DNA of 64,000 bases. Source: Mesorhizobium sp. SARCC-RB16n. Its GTDB lineage: Bacteria > Pseudomonadota > Alphaproteobacteria > Rhizobiales > Rhizobiaceae. Under the pieces are notes generated by a model. That model was not told the DNA's origin and made no database searches. It saw only the letters and a list, made by a program, of their open reading frames with translations. The DNA lies in contig NZ_ML703285.1 in assembly GCF_008520305.1 (NCBI RefSeq), positions 100,654 through 164,653 of the forward strand, in the 5' to 3' direction. Positions 21,868-32,177 of this stretch are shown here, in pieces. Within the stretch, counting starts at the first letter, position 1. Each line of letters opens with the position of its first letter. The position numbers and the translations under genes were made by a program.

Positions 21868-23877
21868 TTGGTAAGAACCGAATTTCCCTTTGCCGTCGAA
21901 ACGGTCGATCCTCTTTGGATCGTGCTGGCCGACGGCACCCGCATCGCTGCCACTTTATGGCGCCCACGTAGTGAGGCCGCGGTACCTGTCGTCGTCGAAA
22001 TGGTTCCCTATCGCCGCCGCGACGGCACGGTGGCGCGCGACGTCGACATCCATCCCTGGCTCGCCGGCCACGGCATTGCCTGCGTCCGCATCGACATTCG
22101 CGGCTCCGGCGATTCCGACGGCGATCTGGCCGACGAATATCTGCCGCGCGAACAGGAGGATGCCTGCGAGATCATCGCCCATCTTGCAGCACTGACCTGG
22201 TGCAACGGCAAGGTCGGCATGACCGGCATTTCCTGGGGAGGCTTCAACGCGCTGCAGGTCGCGGCGCGTCGGCCGCCGGCCTTGAAGGCAATCATCGCCA
22301 ACTGCGCCACCGACGACCGTTATGCCGACGACATCCACTATATGGGCGGCGCGCTTTTGACCGAGCAGGAGATGTGGTCGAACTTCATGCTGGTGAAGAA
22401 GACGATGGCGCCCGACCCACAGATCGTCGGCGATGCTTGGCGCGCCATGTGGATGGGTCGGCTTGCGGCGACAACCTCGCTGTCGGAAATCTGGCTCGCG
22501 CATCAGCGCCGCGACGATTACTGGCGACAGGGCTCGGTCTGCGAAGACCACTCCGCCATCGAATGCGCGGTCATGGCCGTCTGCGGCTGGGAGGACAGCT
22601 ATTCGAATTTCGTGCCGCGCCTGCTTGAGCATCTGCCGGGACCGAAGCTTGGCATTGTCGGGCCGTGGTCGCATGCCTATCCCTGCCGCGGTGCGCCGGG
22701 ACCGCTGATCGGCTATCTGCAGGAGGCGCTGCGCTGGTGGCGCCATTGGCTCGCCGGCGAAGACACCGGCATCATGGACGAGCCACTCTACCGCGTCTGG
22801 GTAACGGGAGAGGAGCGGCCGCAACCTTTCTATCTGCCCGATCATGCGGGCAACTGGGCCGCGGAGGATGCGTGGCCATCGCCGCGCATCGAGCGCCGTG
22901 TGTTGCACCTGAATGCCGCCGGATTGCGCCGCGAATCCGCTCCGGGCGCTGTGCTTTCCGTCCGCTCGCCAGCCACCGCCGGGCGTGATTGCGGCCGCTG
23001 GGGCGGTTATGGCGGCTCCTGTCCGGACATGCCCATCGACCAGCGCCGCGAGGACGGCATGGCGCTTTGCTTCGATACGCAACCGCTCGACGATGACCTG
23101 ACCCTGCTTGGCGCGCCGGAACTCGATCTGCTCGTCACCGTCGACCAGCCGCATGTCAACCTCGCCGCACGGCTCTGCGATGTCTATCCCGATGGCACCT
23201 CGGCGCTGATGACCTATGGCGTGCTCAACCTCAGCCATCGCGACAGCCACGAGCATCCGACGCCCTGTCCAGTCGGAACGCCGTTCCGTGTGCGACTGAA
23301 GCTCAACGATTTCGCCCGCACCATTCCCAAGGGCCATCGCATCCGGCTGGCGCTGGCCAACCAGCACTGGCCCGTCCTGTGGCCACAACCGCACCTGTCG
23401 ACGCTGTCGGTCGCGACCGGCGACAGCACGGTCATGCTTCCGCTGCGCCCGCCGTCGTCGCGCGACCGCGATGTCCGCTTCGAGGCGGCCGAAACCGCGC
23501 CGCCGGTTCCGACCACGACGCTGGATGAAGGCTTCGACCGTCGCGTCGTCACCGACGATGTCGGCAGCGGCATTCAGACCATCGCGCTGACCTCGGACCA
23601 TGGACGCAGGCGCTATGACGATCGCGCCATCACCGTGTCCTCAGCCAACAGCGACACGATGAGCATTCGCGCCGATGATCCGCTGTCGGCGAAACTCGTC
23701 ACCGAATATCGCTGGGCGATCGCAAGCGCTGGAGCCGACACGGAAGCGACGGCATTGACCGAACTGACATCGGACGAAACCCATTTCAACCTGAGTTGGT
23801 GTGTCGAGGCGCGAGAACGGGGCAAGCTCGTCCACAGCGCCTCGGCGACGCGGCGCATCAGGCGCGATTTCGCCTGA
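21868..23877 (+). CDS. CocE/NonD-family (S15) alpha/beta hydrolase
   Basis: A 669-residue serine hydrolase of the X-Pro dipeptidyl-peptidase/cocaine-esterase/acylase group, expected to cleave an ester or amide. The N-terminal hydrolase domain has nucleophile S122 (TGISWGGF), probable acid D243 (CGWEDSYSN) and H269 (GPWSHAYP). The oxyanion region is near VPYRRRDG. A C-terminal jelly-roll domain follows (from about 390; RLALANQHWPVLWPQ). No signal peptide is present. No ATG fits; I use the TTG at 21868 (VRTEFPF), only 9 bases past the operator, so a normal ribosome site is absent. It is first in a seven-gene same-strand run with an ABC transporter. Confidence 0.85.
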   Translation: MVRTEFPFAVETVDPLWIVLADGTRIAATLWRPRSEAAVPVVVEMVPYRRRDGTVARDVDIHPWLAGHGIACVRIDIRGSGDSDGDLADEYLPREQEDACEIIAHLAALTWCNGKVGMTGISWGGFNALQVAARRPPALKAIIANCATDDRYADDIHYMGGALLTEQEMWSNFMLVKKTMAPDPQIVGDAWRAMWMGRLAATTSLSEIWLAHQRRDDYWRQGSVCEDHSAIECAVMAVCGWEDSYSNFVPRLLEHLPGPKLGIVGPWSHAYPCRGAPGPLIGYLQEALRWWRHWLAGEDTGIMDEPLYRVWVTGEERPQPFYLPDHAGNWAAEDAWPSPRIERRVLHLNAAGLRRESAPGAVLSVRSPATAGRDCGRWGGYGGSCPDMPIDQRREDGMALCFDTQPLDDDLTLLGAPELDLLVTVDQPHVNLAARLCDVYPDGTSALMTYGVLNLSHRDSHEHPTPCPVGTPFRVRLKLNDFARTIPKGHRIRLALANQHWPVLWPQPHLSTLSVATGDSTVMLPLRPPSSRDRDVRFEAAETAPPVPTTTLDEGFDRRVVTDDVGSGIQTIALTSDHGRRRYDDRAITVSSANSDTMSIRADDPLSAKLVTEYRWAIASAGADTEATALTELTSDETHFNLSWCVEARERGKLVHSASATRRIRRDFA

Positions 23878-23895
23878 GGCGAGGGGAGGAAGGCC

Positions 23896-24846
23896 ATGCT
23901 TGCGTATGCAGTGAAGCGCATCGGTCTCGGTATCCTGATCCTCGTCCTCGTCATGGTCGCGATGTACGCGGCCGTCTTCCTGGTTCCGGGCGATCCGGCA
24001 ACCGTCGCACTCGGTCCGCGCGCAACGCCGGAACTGAAGCGGCTGCTGATCGAGCGCATGGGCCTCGACCAGCCGGTCTGGTGGCAGATCGTCGAATTCT
24101 TCCGCAACGCGCTGACCGGCAATCTCGGTTACGACGTCTGGTCGAACCGGCCGGTTTCCACGCTGGTGCTGGAGGCACTGCCGAACACGCTGATCCTCAG
24201 CCTGACGGCACTTTCGGTCGCGCTCCTCCTCGGCGTGCCGCTCGGTTGCCTGTCGGTGATGCGGCGCGGGACGGCAGCCGATGCGGTCATCGGCGTGCTC
24301 TCCGTCGGCGTCATCGCCGTGCCGTCCTTTGTCGTCGCCATCTATTCGCTGCTCGTCTTTGCCGTCACGCTGCGCTGGCTGCCGGCCATCGGCGCGGGCG
24401 AGGCGGGTGACTTCATCAGCCAGGCCAAGGCGCTGGTCATGCCGGCCGCGGCGATCGCGCTGGGCTGGATCGGCTACATCGCCCGCATGGTGCGTGCCTC
24501 GATGATGGAGGTGATGGGGGAACCGCACATCCGCACCGCGCGCTCCTTCGGCCTGCCAGAGTGGAAGATCGTCTCCAAATACGCTCTGCGCATCGCCATC
24601 ATCCCGACCATCTCGCTGGTCGCGGTCGGCTTGGGCAGCATCCTCTCCAGTGCCGTTTTCGTCGAGGCGGTGTTTGCCCGGCCAGGCATCGGCAAGCTGA
24701 TCACCGACGCCGTCAACACCCGCAACTATCCGGTCGTCATGGGCACGGTGCTGATCATGACCGCCATCTACGTCTCCATCACCATTGCCGCCGATCTCTT
24801 GATTGCGCGGCTCGATCCGAGGGTGCGCGATGTCTTCCGTGGCTGA
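23896..24846 (+). CDS. ABC transporter permease, oligopeptide (DppB/OppB) type
   Basis: Inner-membrane subunit of 316 residues. The first helix is at the N terminus (GLGILILVLVMVAMYAAVFL), followed by the periplasmic loop PGDPATVALGP typical of DppB, then further helices. The EAA loop is HIRTARSFGLPEWKIVSKYALR. GGGGAGGAAGG lies upstream of the ATG. It overlaps the next permease by 17 bases. Peptide-type transporters of this family also carry opines, nickel complexes and small betaine-like compounds. Confidence 0.9.
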   Translation: MLAYAVKRIGLGILILVLVMVAMYAAVFLVPGDPATVALGPRATPELKRLLIERMGLDQPVWWQIVEFFRNALTGNLGYDVWSNRPVSTLVLEALPNTLILSLTALSVALLLGVPLGCLSVMRRGTAADAVIGVLSVGVIAVPSFVVAIYSLLVFAVTLRWLPAIGAGEAGDFISQAKALVMPAAAIALGWIGYIARMVRASMMEVMGEPHIRTARSFGLPEWKIVSKYALRIAIIPTISLVAVGLGSILSSAVFVEAVFARPGIGKLITDAVNTRNYPVVMGTVLIMTAIYVSITIAADLLIARLDPRVRDVFRG

Positions 24847-25713
24847 GGCCTCCCTGTCCACGCCCGATCGACAACGGTTCGCGCTGTTGCGTGCACTGCT
24901 TGCGGATCCGTTTACCGGCGTGGCGCTGATCCTGGTTACGGGCTTCCTCGTCACCGCGATCCTCGCGCCGTGGCTGGCGCCCTATTCCCCGGTCAAGATC
25001 GATGTGCTGCACAAGCTGCAGCCGCCATCGGCCGGACACTGGTTCGGCACTGATCATCTCGGCCGCGATCTCCTGTCGCGCGTCATCTACGGCGCGCGCA
25101 CGGCGCTGACGATCGCCATGATGTCGGTGGCCATCGCCGGCGCCATCGGCCTGCTGCTCGGCCTGATCGCCGGCTACGGCCCGCGCTGGCTGGATGCTAT
25201 CCTGGTGCTGAGCTTCGACAGCCTGAACTCGCTGCCGATGATCATGTTCGCGCTCGCCATCATCACCGTGCTCGGCGCCGGCGCCGGCACGCTGATCATC
25301 GTCATCGCGGCGACCTCATTCCCGAGCTATGCCAGGCTGATCCGGGCGCAAACGCTGGCGCTGAAGAACAGCGATTACATCCTTGCCGAACGCCTGATCG
25401 ATGCGAGTGCCGCGCGCATCATCTTTATCCATCTCCTGCCCAATGTCGTCGGCCCGCTGATCATCCTTTTGTCGATGGATATCCCGGTCGTCATCATGGT
25501 CGAGGCTGGTTTGAGCTTCCTCGGCCTGGGTGTCCGGCCGCCGACGCCGTCCTGGGGCTCGATCCTCTATGACGGCTACACCTCGATCCGCTCCGCGCCT
25601 TTCATGGTCATCTTCGGCGGGCTGCCGCTGGTGCTCGCCACGCTTGGCTTCACTTTCCTCGGCGAAGGCCTGCGTGACTATCTCGATCCGCGCCTGCAGT
25701 TGCGGAGGCCGGC

Positions 25714-25717
<4 letters not shown>
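24830..25717 (+). CDS. ABC transporter permease, oligopeptide (DppC/OppC) type
   Basis: Partner permease of 295 residues. It has an N-terminal OppC-like leader, a helix GVALILVTGFLVTAILAPWL and the family block GTDHLGRDLLSRVIYGAR. The EAA-like loop is DYILAERLIDASAARIIFIH, and the end reads GEGLRDYLDPRLQLRR. The ATG at 24830 sits inside the end of the preceding gene. An in-frame ATG at 24803 is less likely because it adds nine residues overlapping the upstream gene. The stop overlaps the next ATPase start (ATGA). Confidence 0.9.
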
Positions 25718-26675
<958 letters not shown>

Positions 26676-26679
<4 letters not shown>

Positions 26680-27710
26680 GCCCGCTGCTCGCCGTCGAAG
26701 AGCTCTCCGTAAGCTTCACCAGGGGCGGCTTGCTCAACCGGCTGATCAATCCGTTCCCGCTGCCAGCCTTCAACGTCATCGACGGCGTGACGCTGTCGCT
26801 GATCCCGGGCGAGACGCTCGGGCTGGTCGGCGAATCCGGCTCCGGCAAGACAACGCTCGCCCGCACCATCCTCGGTCTCGTGCGCGCGGCAGCGGGCCGT
26901 ATCGTCTTCGAGGGCAGGGATGTTGCGACGCCGGCCGATTTCCGTGCCATGCGCCGGCGCTCGGCGATGATGTTCCAGGACCCGGTCGCATCGCTCAGCC
27001 CGCGCCTGCGCATCGGTACGCTGCTCACCGAACCGCAGATCATCCAGGGGCTGCCGATGCCGGACCGCCGTGCGGCGGCGAAAGCGCTGCTGGCGTTGGT
27101 CGGCCTGCCGGCCTCGTTCGTCGACCGCTTTCCGCATGAACTGTCGGGCGGACAGGCGCGCCGGGTCGGCGTCGCGCGCGCCCTGGCGATGAAGCCGCAT
27201 CTGCTGCTCGCCGATGAGCCGACCGCCGGCCTCGATGTCTCGGTGCAGGGCGATGTGCTCAACCTGATCGGCGAGCTGAAGCGCGAGCTCGGTTTCGCCG
27301 CCATGGTCGTCACCCACAACCTGGCCATGATCCGTCACGTCAGCGACCGGCTCGCCATCATGTATCTCGGCCGGCTGGTCGAGACGGGGCCGACGCAAGA
27401 CGTGTTTTCCGCGCCGATGCATCCCTACACCGCGACGCTGATCCAGTCGGAGCCGATACCCGATCCGCGCCGGCGCAGCCAGAACCCTGCCGTCACCGGC
27501 GAGATCCCGAGCGTATTCCGGCGGCCTTCGGGCTGCGAATTCCACACACGCTGCCCGATCGCACGCGAGCGCTGCAGGACCGAGGCGCCGGTCTATCGGC
27601 CGATGGGCGCCGATCGCATGGTGCGCTGTCATTTCCCGCAGCAGACAGGCGGGCAAGAACGGGAAGCCCTTCTCACGCGCTTCCGCAAACCAAAGGGGAA
27701 ACTGACATGA
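26676..27710 (+). CDS. ABC transporter ATP-binding protein, oligopeptide (DppF) type
   Basis: Second ATPase of the transporter, 344 residues. Walker A is GESGSGKTT, the signature LSGGQARRVGVARA and Walker B LLLADEPTAGLDVS. The peptide-family C-terminal region ends PSGCEFHTRCPIARERC. Near the N terminus, between strand 1 and the usual first loop, there is a short insertion (GGLLNRLINPFPLPAFN). The signature LSGGQARR, in place of LSGGQRQR, is a minor variant. The ATG at 26676 overlaps the stop of the previous gene. Confidence 0.92.
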
Positions 27711-29269
27711 CGCAATGGACCATGGACAGACGTGCATTCCTGAAAGCGGCCGGCGTACTCGGCGCCGGCCTGGCGATGAAGCCGGATTTCGCCTGGTCGG
27801 CCGTCGGCGACACGCTGCGCATCCGCATGGAAGGTGACCTGCAGTGCCTCGATCCTGCCTTCATGAATGGCGGCATCGAGGATGTCATGATGCGCGGCAT
27901 CTATGTCTCGCTGAACCATTTCGGCGACATTCGGAAAGGCTCGCCCTGGTCGCTGTGGGGCGCCGAAAAGCTCGAACAGAAAGACCCGAAAACCATCGCC
28001 TTCACCTTGATCGACGGGCTGAAATGGTCTGGTGGATTCGGCGCGGTCACTGCCGACGACGTGAAATTCTCGTTTGAGCGCATAGCCGACAAGGCCCTGT
28101 CGTCGCCCTGGGCCTATCAGTTCGAAAAACTCGACCGCGTCGAGGTCGTCGATGCCCGCAACGGCATCATCCATTTGAAAGAGCCATACCAGCCGATCTT
28201 CGTCACCAGCCTGCCCTACTACGGCGGCCACATCATCAGCCGCGCCGGCACGGAGAAGGCTGGCGGCAAATTCACCACCCAGCCGCCGGCGACCTGCGGT
28301 CCTTATCTCTTCTCGGATTGGCAGCAGAAGCAGAAGGTGACGCTATCAGCCAATCCGGACTGGCCGGGACCGAAGCCGGATTTCGGCAAGGTAGAGATCT
28401 ATGTCGTGTCAGACGATCAGGCAGCCCAACTCGCCTACGAGGCCGACGCGTTCGACTACACCAAGATCGCCATTTCGGCGACCAAGGCCGTCAAGGCGAA
28501 GCCGCTCGCGGACACGAACCTGATCGAGGCCCAGTCGACCCGTTATGTCTGGCTGACCATCAACATGCTGAGTCCGCGCCTCAAGGACCTGAAAGTCCGC
28601 CAGGCCGTGCAGTATGGCGTCGATGTCGGCCAGATCCTGACCGGCGTCTATGACGACCTGACGAAGCGCTCGACCGGTGTCGTCCAGCCCGGTACCAAAT
28701 TCGCGCGCGCTAGCAATTTGATCGCCGCGCCAGACTATGCGAAGTCGGCGGCGCTTTTGGCGGAAGCCGGCGTCAGCGACCGGTCGCTGACGCTGACCGT
28801 GATGAATGATTCCATCCGCACCGCGACTGCCCAGATCATCCAAGCCAGTCTGGAACAGGCCGGCATAAAGGTCGAGATCCAGCCCTATGACGAAGCCGCC
28901 TTCTGGGGTGTCGGCGACAAGACGCAGGGCGATGGCTACAAGAACATCGACCTGGCACTGATGGACTTCGCCGGCGGCATCGATCCTTCCGAAAATCTGG
29001 TCTGGTTCCGCCCCGACCAGATCGGCGCTTACAATTGGTCCGGCTTCGACAGCCCCGAGTTCGAGACAAGCTACCAGCAACTGGTGGCGGAAAGCGACGA
29101 TGCCAAGCGGGTTGCCCTGTCCAACCGAATGGAGGACCTGATGGAGCAGTCCGGCGGCTTCTTGTTCATCTGCCATCAGCCGCTGGTCGCCATCCACAAG
29201 ACCGCATTCGATCCGGTCATCTATCCCGACGGTCACCCCAATCCGGTGCTGTTCAAGAAGAAGGCCTGA
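27707..29269 (+). CDS. ABC transporter substrate-binding protein, SBP_bac_5 type, Tat-exported
   Basis: Periplasmic receptor of 520 residues. The signal peptide has a twin-arginine motif (MDRRAFLKAAGVLGAGLA, residues 6-23), so it is probably exported folded by Tat. The family core follows: LDPAFMNGGIEDVMMRGIY, FSFERIADKALSSP and the hinge segment SNLIAAPDYAKSAALLAEAG. The family binds peptides, nickel-chelates or small cationic compounds. The gene is last in the transporter order and overlaps dppF by 4 bases. Its ligand is inferred only from context (quaternary amine or conjugate). Confidence 0.9.
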   Translation: MTQWTMDRRAFLKAAGVLGAGLAMKPDFAWSAVGDTLRIRMEGDLQCLDPAFMNGGIEDVMMRGIYVSLNHFGDIRKGSPWSLWGAEKLEQKDPKTIAFTLIDGLKWSGGFGAVTADDVKFSFERIADKALSSPWAYQFEKLDRVEVVDARNGIIHLKEPYQPIFVTSLPYYGGHIISRAGTEKAGGKFTTQPPATCGPYLFSDWQQKQKVTLSANPDWPGPKPDFGKVEIYVVSDDQAAQLAYEADAFDYTKIAISATKAVKAKPLADTNLIEAQSTRYVWLTINMLSPRLKDLKVRQAVQYGVDVGQILTGVYDDLTKRSTGVVQPGTKFARASNLIAAPDYAKSAALLAEAGVSDRSLTLTVMNDSIRTATAQIIQASLEQAGIKVEIQPYDEAAFWGVGDKTQGDGYKNIDLALMDFAGGIDPSENLVWFRPDQIGAYNWSGFDSPEFETSYQQLVAESDDAKRVALSNRMEDLMEQSGGFLFICHQPLVAIHKTAFDPVIYPDGHPNPVLFKKKA

Positions 29270-29313
29270 ATGCTTTCATGGACACGAAGGACGCAATCGA
29301 TTAGCTGGGGTCC

Positions 29314-29994
29314 ATGACCGAAGCGGGATCAGCCCCTGAAAAACGCAAGCGCGGCGCCAAGAAATCGCCGCCGCGCTTCAGCCGCGAACAGGCGGATGTG
29401 CGCCGCTCCATGCTGATTGAAGCGGCGACGCGCTGCCTGTCCGTCGGCGGCATAGGCGCCTTCACCATCGATCGCATCTGCAGGGAGGCGGGCGTCTCGC
29501 GCGGCCTCATCAACCATCACTTCGAAAGCCTCGACGGGTTGCTGGTCGAGGTCTACAAATCCTCGCTCTACGCCAGCGTCAACAACCAGATCGCCGAGGC
29601 CAAGCGCCGCCGCGCCGAAGCGTCGGACTGGCCCCCGGAGGCTTCGCTCGCCGCCTTGGTGCGCTCCAACTTCTCGCCGGATTACTTCAGCCGCGAGAAC
29701 CTGCTGATCTGGCTGTCGCTGTGGGGCGAGATCGCCGTCAATCCGCGTCTTCAGGCAGCGCATCGCGAGCTTTACGACGCCTACCGGGCGGAGTTGGCGG
29801 AGGATATCGCGGCTGTTGCCATACCGCGACTCAGGCAAGTCGATGCTCCCTCGCTGGCGCGCAATTTCATCGCCTTGGTCGACGGGCTGTGGCTGGAATG
29901 GTGCCTCGATGAGAGCGTGGTGACGCCACAGGCCGCGGAGGCGGCAGGGTTTGAGATGCTCGAGGCGCAAGTGGGGCCGCTTCGCGACGGCTGA
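29314..29994 (+). CDS. TetR-family regulator, BetI-like
   Basis: A 226-residue repressor with a basic N-terminal tail. The helix-turn-helix reads FTIDRICREAGVSRGLINHH, followed by FESLDGLLVEVY, a pattern I associate with BetI, the choline/betaine-responsive repressor. It has BetI-like length plus a C-terminal ligand-binding helix bundle. It is 44 bases downstream of the receptor gene. The two palindromes at 21813-21858 and 36905-36948 have the TTG-N-ACG-N2-CGT-N-CAA centre expected for such a protein, so it is the best candidate to control both units. Confidence 0.82.
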   Translation: MTEAGSAPEKRKRGAKKSPPRFSREQADVRRSMLIEAATRCLSVGGIGAFTIDRICREAGVSRGLINHHFESLDGLLVEVYKSSLYASVNNQIAEAKRRRAEASDWPPEASLAALVRSNFSPDYFSRENLLIWLSLWGEIAVNPRLQAAHRELYDAYRAELAEDIAAVAIPRLRQVDAPSLARNFIALVDGLWLEWCLDESVVTPQAAEAAGFEMLEAQVGPLRDG

Positions 29995-30020
29995 ATGGGA
30001 GGGCAGCGCTTCTTCGCACC

Positions 30021-30043
30021 TTGCCGGGCCAAGCCGGCAGTTT
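30021..30043. terminator. Weak hairpin between convergent tetR and lysR genes
   Basis: TGCCGG (30022-30027), a 6-base loop and CCGGCA (30034-30039), then GTTT on the plus strand. The stem is short, but it lies in the only gap where both convergent transcripts could end. Confidence 0.35.
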
Positions 30044-30077
30044 CCGCCTCACGTCCCTCTTGCTTCTTGCACAGCGG

Positions 30078-30932
30078 CTATGCGGTCATCTGCCTGAGCG
30101 CCTTGAGCAGGCGAATATGGGTGTGGGAATGATGGTGCCTGACATGAACGGCCGAATAGATGGGATGTGAAATCTTTGGCGCATCGACGACGAACTCCGC
30201 CACGCCCTCCTGCCGCAACCTGGTCGCCACCGTCTCGGTAACGAAAGCGGTGCCGCCCCGGCTTCGCAAGAGATAGGCGACAGCGCCGCCATTTCCGGTC
30301 GAGACCGGGGTGCTTTCAAGCTCCGGCAGCATCTGCTTGTGGGCGCGGTTGAAGAAAGCCGAATAGTTAGCCCGGATATAGTCGGCCGGCGTGACCGCAC
30401 CGAAGGCAAGGCCACGCGTCGAGACCATGACGAAATTCTCCTCGGCGATCTGCTCGTAATGCATGTCCGGCAGGTGCTGCGGCGAATAGAGCACCGCCAG
30501 ATCGAGGCTGCCGGTGGTGAGGTCGAGGATCATCTGGTTGGAGTAGTCGATCTCGACGTAGATCGCCAGTTTGGGCATCGTCGCCCGCACCCATTCCAGC
30601 CATCCTTCCAGCACGCGCTCGTAAAGCTCGAACTGGATGCCGATGCGGATCAGCCGGTCGAACTTGCCGACCGCCTGGATTTCGTGACGGGCGTCGAGCC
30701 AGCGCAACCTGACCGCGCGCGCATGCTCCTCGAACCTCAGCCCGGCGACGGTCGGTTCCGTGCCGCTCTTGCCGCGGATGAAGAGCTGCTTGTCCAGCAA
30801 TGCCTCGAGCGCGCGGATGCGGCTTGAAACGGTCGACTGGGTGATGCCCAGCCGCTCCGCCGTCCTGTTGAAGTTGCGGGTTTCGATCAGGTCCAGGAAC
30901 GTGTCCAAGAGTTCGATCTGCATCTCGGCCAT
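30078..30932 (-). CDS. LysR-family transcriptional regulator
   Basis: A 284-residue LysR protein. The N-terminal winged helix-turn-helix reads NFNRTAERLGITQSTVSSRI (residues 20-39), followed by the usual linker and periplasmic-binding-like effector domain. It is divergent from the amidohydrolase/Rieske/HD operon. The gap contains an ATC-N9-GAT element at 30991-31005, the classical LysR target form, so it most likely activates that operon in response to a pathway compound. M4 (start 30923) is an alternative start. Confidence 0.88.
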   Translation of the reverse strand: MAEMQIELLDTFLDLIETRNFNRTAERLGITQSTVSSRIRALEALLDKQLFIRGKSGTEPTVAGLRFEEHARAVRLRWLDARHEIQAVGKFDRLIRIGIQFELYERVLEGWLEWVRATMPKLAIYVEIDYSNQMILDLTTGSLDLAVLYSPQHLPDMHYEQIAEENFVMVSTRGLAFGAVTPADYIRANYSAFFNRAHKQMLPELESTPVSTGNGGAVAYLLRSRGGTAFVTETVATRLRQEGVAEFVVDAPKISHPIYSAVHVRHHHSHTHIRLLKALRQMTA

Positions 30933-30988
30933 CCAGCGCCAGGAATTCCTCCAATGGCTAACGCTTTTCGGGCCGGTCCGACAACGGG

Positions 30989-31007
30989 TAATCGGATTCT
31001 TCGATTA
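30989..31007. promoter_or_regulatory. LysR-type binding site (ATC-N9-GAT)
   Basis: TAATCG-N7-CGATTA is a perfect 6-base inverted repeat with 7-base spacer, containing the LysR-family T-N11-A/ATC-N9-GAT form. It sits between lysR (start 30932) and the divergent amidohydrolase gene (start 31074), about where an activator would contact RNA polymerase. Confidence 0.65.
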
Positions 31008-31073
31008 ACATCTCGCCGCTGGCTGCGTTGCCGGTCCTGCCTTGGAAGCGCACGGTTGACGCAATTCCCACCC

Positions 31074-32177
31074 ATGGCAGGCAAGACACCCATGTTCATC
31101 GTCGACACCGACGTCCACAATTACTGGTCCAGCGCCGAGGTTCTGCTTCCCTATCTCGAGCCCTACTGGCGCGATTTCCTGGTGCGCGGCGAAAAGCCCG
31201 GGCCTAGGGGAAGCTTTCCGCACGGCCACCGTCCGTGGCTGCATCCCGAGGGGTTCTCTCGTAACGACATCAAGCCGCAGACCGAGGAAGACAATTATCT
31301 GATCATGAAGGAGAAGCACCTCGATCTCTATGACATCGATGTGGCGATCCTCACCGCCGACGAGCCGCTGGAAGCCTCGACGCTGGCTAACTACCACTAT
31401 GCCAACGCGCTGGTGAGGGCCTATAACGACTACATGATCGACTGGTGGCTGCCAAAGGACAGCCGCTTCAAGGGATCAATCATCATTTCGCCGACCGACC
31501 CGCACGGTGCCGCAGCCGAGATCCGGCGCCTCGGCGGCCACAAGGACATTGTGCAGGTTCTGGCCAGCCACGGCGCGCAGCGCCCTTACGGCGATCCCTT
31601 CTATCATCCGATCTACGAGGCCTGCGCCGAGGTCGGGTTGCCCTTCGCCATCCATTTCGGCGGCCAGGGCGGCGTCAACCACAATGCGGTCGCCAGCGGT
31701 CCGACTGCCTACTACTGGGAAACGCACGCCTTGCTCAGCCAGCCGGCGATGACCCATGTGGTCAGCATGATCTCCAACGGCGTGTTCGAGAAATATCCCG
31801 ACCTCTATTTCGTGGTCATCGAATGCGGCGTGTCCTGGGTGCCGTCGCTGATGTGGCGGCTCGACGCCAACTTCAAGGCACTGCGCAAGGAGACGCCGTG
31901 GCTGAAGATGCTGCCGTCGGAATATTGCCGCCGCAACATCCGCTTCAGCACCCAGCCGCTGGAGCAACCGCAGAACGTGAAACATCTGTGGGAGACGTTG
32001 GAGCACATGGACGGCCAGAACACATTGCTCTTCGCGTCCGACTATCCGCACTGGGATTTTGACGCGCCGACCAACCTGCATATTCCACCGGCCTGGCGCG
32101 ACAAGGTGATGGGACTGAATGCGCTGGAGGTCTACAAGCGTATCGAGGTTCCGGCCGTCACTGCGAGGGTCGCCTGA
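31074..32177 (+). CDS. Amidohydrolase_2-family metal-dependent hydrolase (ACMSD-like TIM barrel)
   Basis: A 367-residue TIM-barrel protein of the group that includes ACMS decarboxylase and related hydrolases/decarboxylases. Visible metal-site elements are FIVDTDVHNYW at the N terminus, FAIHFGGQGG in the middle, the strand YFVVIECGVSW and the closing FASDYPHWDFD. The first motif is D-V-H rather than H-x-H, as in many members of this subgroup. The ATG at 31092, preceded by AGGCAAG, is a plausible alternative start. The stop overlaps the next gene (TGATG). Its substrate is unknown; the partners point to an amine-derived intermediate. Confidence 0.8.
   Translation: MAGKTPMFIVDTDVHNYWSSAEVLLPYLEPYWRDFLVRGEKPGPRGSFPHGHRPWLHPEGFSRNDIKPQTEEDNYLIMKEKHLDLYDIDVAILTADEPLEASTLANYHYANALVRAYNDYMIDWWLPKDSRFKGSIIISPTDPHGAAAEIRRLGGHKDIVQVLASHGAQRPYGDPFYHPIYEACAEVGLPFAIHFGGQGGVNHNAVASGPTAYYWETHALLSQPAMTHVVSMISNGVFEKYPDLYFVVIECGVSWVPSLMWRLDANFKALRKETPWLKMLPSEYCRRNIRFSTQPLEQPQNVKHLWETLEHMDGQNTLLFASDYPHWDFDAPTNLHIPPAWRDKVMGLNALEVYKRIEVPAVTARVA

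Noticed and set aside
21594-21971. 125-codon plus-strand frame across the first operator
   Set aside because: Arginine/serine-rich translation without family resemblance; it runs through the palindrome and into the hydrolase gene in the wrong frame.
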